A stretch of DNA of 8,041 bases from Beijerinckiaceae bacterium (GTDB lineage Bacteria > Pseudomonadota > Alphaproteobacteria > Rhizobiales > Beijerinckiaceae). A program made the translations under genes and the position numbers. The stretch is from positions 1 to 8,041 of the forward strand of contig CANGOK010000152.1 in the NCBI GenBank assembly GCA_947455285.1, written 5' to 3'. This document shows positions 4,698 to 8,041 of this stretch, piece after piece; position 1 is the stretch's first letter, and every line of letters starts with the position of its first letter. The notes below the pieces were generated by a model that was not told where the DNA came from, did not search any database, and was given only the letters and a program-made list of their open reading frames with translations.

Positions 4698-5663
4698 ATG
4701 CTACGATTTTCTTTGGCCTTCGCGCTTGCCGCAATGGCCTCAGGCGCGCCCGCGCAGGCCCAGACTTTTCCAAGCCAGCCAGTGAAGCTCATCGTCACCT
4801 TTGCGCCCGGCGGCACCACCGATGTGCTGGCGCGCGCGGTCGCGCAGAAGATGTCGGAGAACCTGAAAGAGTCCGTCGTGGTCGATAACCGCCCCGGCGC
4901 AGCGGGCAATCTCGGCATGGGCGTATTGGCGCGCGCGGCGCCGGATGGGCATACGATCGCCATCGGCACCCTCTCGACGCTCGCCATCAGCCCGGCTGCT
5001 TCGAAGAATATGCCCTATAACGCAAGAAGGGATTTCGCGCCGGTCGCAATGATGACCGAAGTTCCGGTGGTTCTCGCCGTGCCCGCCGACTTTCCTGCGA
5101 ACAATCTCGCTGAATTCGTCGACTACGCCAAAAAGAACCCGACAAAAATGAACTTTTCTTCGAATGGCGCGGGCTCTTCGACCCATATGGCGGGCGAGCT
5201 GTTGAAACGGAAATATGGGTTCGAAATGGCGCATGTGCCGCAGGGGGGCGATGCGCCGATTCTCAATTCGCTCATGGGCGGCCATATCCAGCTTGGCATC
5301 ATCGCCGCCCCACCTGCAGTGGAATTCGCCAAGGCCGGCAAGATCAAGTTGCTCGCCATCATCAGCGCCAAGCGCAACGCCGCTTTGCCTGACGTGCCGA
5401 CACTGGGCGAGGCTGGCGCGCCAGAGGTTGTAGGCTCAACATGGTTCGGCTTCATGGTCCCGGCCGGCACGCCAAACAATATCGTCGCCCTACTCAACCG
5501 CGAACTCAATCGCGCCATGGAGGCGCCTGACACGAAGAAGGTCTTCACGATTGGCGGCCTTGAGCCAACCATGATGAGCGTCGAGCAGTTCGGCGCTTTC
5601 GTCGCCAGCGAGCAGGACAGGTGGGCGACCATCGTGCAGACGCTTGGCGTGACGCAGGAGTGA
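4698..5663 (+). CDS. TctC/Bug-family periplasmic substrate-binding protein (second copy)
   Basis: This 321-residue receptor is of the same family as the preceding gene but clearly diverged (by eye roughly a third identical). The signal peptide is MLRFSLAFALAAMASGAPA with an ideal AQA|Q cleavage site at Ala21. The mature protein shows the canonical ligand loop APGGTTDVLAR, then VVVDNRPGAAGNLG, RAAPDGHTIAIGT, NMPYNARRDFAPVAMM, FSSNGAGSSTHMAGELL, LMGGHIQLGI and ALPDVPTLGEAGAP, all family-typical and in the usual order. The ATG at 4698 is set by GGAGGG (4688-4693); a GTG at 4686 overlaps this site and is rejected. The 100-nt gap from the first receptor contains a stem-loop. Unlike its neighbour it keeps the standard PGGxxD loop, so it may bind a different carboxylate. 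Membrane partners are not in the window; TctC genes without TctAB beside them are common in proteobacteria. Confidence 0.92.
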   Translation: MLRFSLAFALAAMASGAPAQAQTFPSQPVKLIVTFAPGGTTDVLARAVAQKMSENLKESVVVDNRPGAAGNLGMGVLARAAPDGHTIAIGTLSTLAISPAASKNMPYNARRDFAPVAMMTEVPVVLAVPADFPANNLAEFVDYAKKNPTKMNFSSNGAGSSTHMAGELLKRKYGFEMAHVPQGGDAPILNSLMGGHIQLGIIAAPPAVEFAKAGKIKLLAIISAKRNAALPDVPTLGEAGAPEVVGSTWFGFMVPAGTPNNIVALLNRELNRAMEAPDTKKVFTIGGLEPTMMSVEQFGAFVASEQDRWATIVQTLGVTQE

Positions 5664-5676
5664 AGGGTGAATTAGA

Positions 5677-7083
5677 ATGGATCATATCGCCGCCCTGAAA
5701 GAAGCGATCGGACGCCCTGACGCCGTCGTGACGGATCCCGACATTCTCGTCTCCGCCTGCACGGATTGGCGCGGGTGGTACGGGGGGCGCGCGTTGGCGC
5801 TGCTGCGACCGAAAGATGTCAGCGAAGTGCAACGGGCCGTCGCGGCCTGCGCGCGTCTGCGCATCCCGCTCGTGCCGCAGGGTGGCAATTCCAGTCTTGC
5901 GGGCGCCTCGACGCCTTCGCCTGACGGTTCGAACGTGGTGCTGAGCCTCCAGCACCTCAACCGCATCCGCGCCATCGACGCCTCAAGTTGGTCTATGAAC
6001 GTCGATGCTGGCGTTCCTCTCTCGGCTGTACAGCAAGCTGCTGCGATGCATGATCGGCATTTCGGCGTCGACCTTGGCGCGCGCGACACAGCCCGCGTCG
6101 GCGGACTTATCTCCACCAATGCCGGAGGCATGTCGGTCCTGCGCTACGGCTCGATGCGCGAACAGGTGCTCGGCCTTGAAGTAGTGCTGCCTGATGGTTC
6201 TGTCTGGAATGGCTTGCGCGGATTGCGCAAGGATAATTCTGGCGTCGATCTGAAGCATCTTTTCATCGGCGCGGAAGGAACGCTCGGCGTCATCACTGCG
6301 GCCACCCTGCGTCTTCATCCGCCGGAACGGCACAGCGCTACACTTCTCTTGGCGGTGAAGGACCTCGACGTCATCAGCACCATTGTGGATGCGCTGCTCG
6401 AAACAGGGCAGGTCTCTGCGCTGGAGCTCATGCCGACCTGGGCGGTGGAGCTTGCATGTCGCGAAATCCTGCGCTGTCGCCCTCCGCTCGAAACCGGCGC
6501 CGAATGGCTGATTCAGGCGAAGCTCGCCGGAAGACGGCCCGTCATGGAACAGGCGGAAGAGGTCGCCGCCAGTTTGATCGAAAACGGCTCGGTCCTCGAC
6601 GCCATCCTCGCCGACGGCGCGAAACAAGAAACGCTCTGGGCGATCCGCGATGAATTCGCCCCCGTGCATAAATGGCTCGGGCATTCAGCCCGTTTCGATC
6701 TTTCCGTGCCTCTCGGACGAATTCCCGAGCTGATCCGCAAGCTTGAGGCCGCCATCTTGCCGATTGATCGGGAGCTGCGCCATTTCAGCTTTGGCCACCT
6801 TGGCGACGGCAATCTGCATTTCAGCGTCTTCCGCAGGCTCGACGCCAATGACGGCTTAGCCTTGCCTGAGGAGGCGATTGACGCCGCCGTCAACCAGACA
6901 GTCTGGAGCATGGGGGGCTCAATCAGCGCAGAACATGGGGTTGGCCTGCTGCATCGCGATCAGCTCGTCGGACAAAAGCCCGCCGAAGAATTGCGCTTGC
7001 AGAAGAGGATCAAGGCTCTTCTTGATCCGCAAGACCTGTTCAACCCCGGTAAGGTGTTCATCCCGGGGACGCGCGACGCCTGA
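5677..7083 (+). CDS. FAD-binding 2-hydroxyacid oxidase/dehydrogenase (GlcD / D-2-hydroxyglutarate dehydrogenase type)
   Basis: This 468-residue flavoenzyme has the usual length for the GlcD/D-lactate/D-2-hydroxyglutarate dehydrogenase family. The N-terminal PCMH-type FAD domain (about 35-215) shows LVPQGGNSSLAGAS (65-78), VDLGARDTARVGGLISTNAG (131-150) and GAEGTLGVITAATLRLHP (198-215). The C-terminal cap domain contains FGHLGDGNLHFSV (372-384) with His374 and His381, and SAEHGVGLLHRDQL (417-430) with Glu419 and His420, the metal/substrate residues of the group. The end LDPQDLFNPGKVF (449-461) is classic. It should oxidise a D-2-hydroxy acid to the 2-oxo acid and pass electrons to an acceptor in the cytoplasm; the actual substrate is not deducible. 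AAGGGTGA (5663-5670) supplies the ribosome site and overlaps the stop of the preceding receptor gene, with 13 nt between the genes, so translation is probably coupled. Single-chain; no GlcE/GlcF partners are seen. Confidence 0.9.
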   Translation: MDHIAALKEAIGRPDAVVTDPDILVSACTDWRGWYGGRALALLRPKDVSEVQRAVAACARLRIPLVPQGGNSSLAGASTPSPDGSNVVLSLQHLNRIRAIDASSWSMNVDAGVPLSAVQQAAAMHDRHFGVDLGARDTARVGGLISTNAGGMSVLRYGSMREQVLGLEVVLPDGSVWNGLRGLRKDNSGVDLKHLFIGAEGTLGVITAATLRLHPPERHSATLLLAVKDLDVISTIVDALLETGQVSALELMPTWAVELACREILRCRPPLETGAEWLIQAKLAGRRPVMEQAEEVAASLIENGSVLDAILADGAKQETLWAIRDEFAPVHKWLGHSARFDLSVPLGRIPELIRKLEAAILPIDRELRHFSFGHLGDGNLHFSVFRRLDANDGLALPEEAIDAAVNQTVWSMGGSISAEHGVGLLHRDQLVGQKPAEELRLQKRIKALLDPQDLFNPGKVFIPGTRDA

Positions 7084-8041
7084 TCAGAGCGCAATCTCGC
7101 GTCCTTCCAGCGCCGAGAGCTGTAGTGCGAGCACGGCTCGAAGGCTTTCGCGTCCCCAGCGCGCGTCATGCAGCGAGGGGACGTTGCGATGTGCGGCGGC
7201 TATCAGATCATCCAGCGCTTCGTTGCGGCCGGGCACCCCGGGGCGATTGTCGATGGTCAGTTCGCGCGGACCATCGGCGCCGTAAACAAGCACGCCGTCG
7301 CGCGAGGCGCGTAGGTCGGCCTTCGCGCAGGTCACGATCATGGCGCCGAAATGCGGTTGATGCTGGGGCGACGTATAGGGTCGTGCGCCAAGCGCGAAAG
7401 TATCGATCCGTAAGCGCGTCTCGTCCTGTGTGCGCGCCGCCAGCGCTCGAAACGCCGCTCCATGTTGATCGGGGGGTTTAGCCGCGCCGCTCTCGGCGAT
7501 CCAGTGGTGGAATTCGTCGGCGTCGAAATGATCGTAGCCGGAATAGACCAGCGTCGCCGCCGCGCCATTGCGCAGCTGGATCATCGCCGATGCGAGCCCT
7601 TCCGTCGGGCGTGATGGGTCGAGCCTGCGCGCATAGCCGCGCACGCTCGCGATATCGCCGCCGAGCACACGGATCGTATCGAGCTGATGGGGGATCTGAT
7701 TGAAGAGAATGCCGCCGCCGCGCGTGGTGTCGAGTTCTTCTGGCCGCCGTGGACGATAGATGAAGTTCGTATAGTTCCACATGGCGATCAGGCCGAGATC
7801 GCCCACCTCGCCGCTGCGGATGAGCTGGCGCATGAGGCGCACGCCGGGATCAAAGCCATGGGTATGGCCAACGATCAGATGAACGCCGTTGCGATCGACC
7901 GCCTCGATGATGGCGTCGCAATCCTCAAGAGTGAGCGCCAATGGCTTTTCGACGAGAATATGCTTGCCGCAGTTTGCGGCCATGATCGCGTGTTCGCGAT
8001 GGAACTGATGAGGAGTGGCGATATAGACCGCCTCGACATCA
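7084..8041 (-). CDS. Gfo/Idh/MocA-family dehydrogenase, phthalate dihydrodiol dehydrogenase-like (5' end cut by window)
   Basis: The frame is open to the right edge, so about 318 C-terminal residues are visible and the nucleotide-binding N-terminus (GxGxxG) lies outside. The visible part starts DVEAVYIATPHQFHREHA, the end of the Rossmann fold, followed by GKHILVEKPLAL with the family's catalytic-region EKP motif. Next come NYTNFIYRPRRPEELDT, GGGILFNQIPHQLDTIRVLG with the conserved His of the active site, and PTEGLASAMIQLRNGAAATL plus VYSGYDHFDADEFHHWI. The last three segments resemble 4,5-dihydro-4,5-dihydroxyphthalate dehydrogenase (Pht4), which oxidises the cis-dihydrodiol formed by phthalate 4,5-dioxygenase using NAD+; other dihydrodiol or sugar substrates remain possible. 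The frame's first internal Met at 7983 is not the start. It converges on the FAD enzyme gene with no base between the stop codons. Confidence 0.88.
   Translation of the reverse strand, partial: DVEAVYIATPHQFHREHAIMAANCGKHILVEKPLALTLEDCDAIIEAVDRNGVHLIVGHTHGFDPGVRLMRQLIRSGEVGDLGLIAMWNYTNFIYRPRRPEELDTTRGGGILFNQIPHQLDTIRVLGGDIASVRGYARRLDPSRPTEGLASAMIQLRNGAAATLVYSGYDHFDADEFHHWIAESGAAKPPDQHGAAFRALAARTQDETRLRIDTFALGARPYTSPQHQPHFGAMIVTCAKADLRASRDGVLVYGADGPRELTIDNRPGVPGRNEALDDLIAAAHRNVPSLHDARWGRESLRAVLALQLSALEGREIAL

Noticed and set aside
4427..4987. Long minus-strand open frame spanning the gap between the receptor genes
   Set aside because: It overlaps two well-supported genes in antisense, has no motif, and its length is expected from codon bias.
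1..8041. CRISPR array, riboswitch or other dedicated defence system
   Set aside because: No regularly spaced repeats, no recognisable aptamer core and no defence-type protein motif was found in any frame.

Overview
The window reads as accessory or catabolic DNA from a proteobacterium, most likely an alphaproteobacterium. The reasons are the GC-rich third codon positions in the right part, the Bug/TctC-type solute receptors, and the resemblance of the oxygenase and the reductase to phthalate-pathway enzymes. No rRNA, tRNA or core marker is present, so the genus cannot be named.

Left part (1-1504): a visibly more AT-rich, eroded zone. It has a clear intrinsic terminator (161-189), about 200 bases of leader with small inverted repeats, and then two gene remnants joined end to end. 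The first (399-625) resembles a DUF6641-type hypothetical protein and is broken by an in-frame stop, a frameshift and an internal deletion. The second (606-1076) is the C-terminal half of a DUF6282-like metal-dependent hydrolase with no N-terminal half. A GC-rich block of about 98 bp with 9-bp terminal inverted repeats follows (1089-1186). After it come an AT-rich stretch and a probable promoter for the next gene. This looks like a recombination scar at the edge of a gene cluster.

Right part (1505-8041): a compact plus-strand array of an IclR-type regulator, a Rieske non-heme iron oxygenase alpha subunit of the phthalate 4,5-dioxygenase type, two tandem TctC/Bug periplasmic substrate-binding proteins and an FAD-binding 2-hydroxyacid oxidase/dehydrogenase. 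It is met head-on by a minus-strand Gfo/Idh/MocA dehydrogenase that resembles 4,5-dihydro-4,5-dihydroxyphthalate dehydrogenase and runs off the window edge. The inferred logic is capture of a carboxylated (aromatic?) substrate by the periplasmic receptors, dihydroxylation by the Rieske oxygenase, rearomatisation of the cis-dihydrodiol by the Gfo/Idh/MocA enzyme, oxidation of a hydroxyacid by the FAD enzyme, and control by the IclR protein. Membrane subunits TctA/TctB, an oxygenase reductase and ring-cleavage enzymes are not in the window.

The most notable observation is that the oxygenase is interrupted by a single in-frame TAG (2753-2755), exactly between its Rieske [2Fe-2S] domain and its catalytic iron domain; the reading frame and conserved motifs are otherwise intact on both sides. 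Its N-terminus also looks cropped. The enzyme is therefore probably a young pseudogene, although a split or read-through product cannot be excluded from sequence. I do not see convincing evidence for a wholly new system here.
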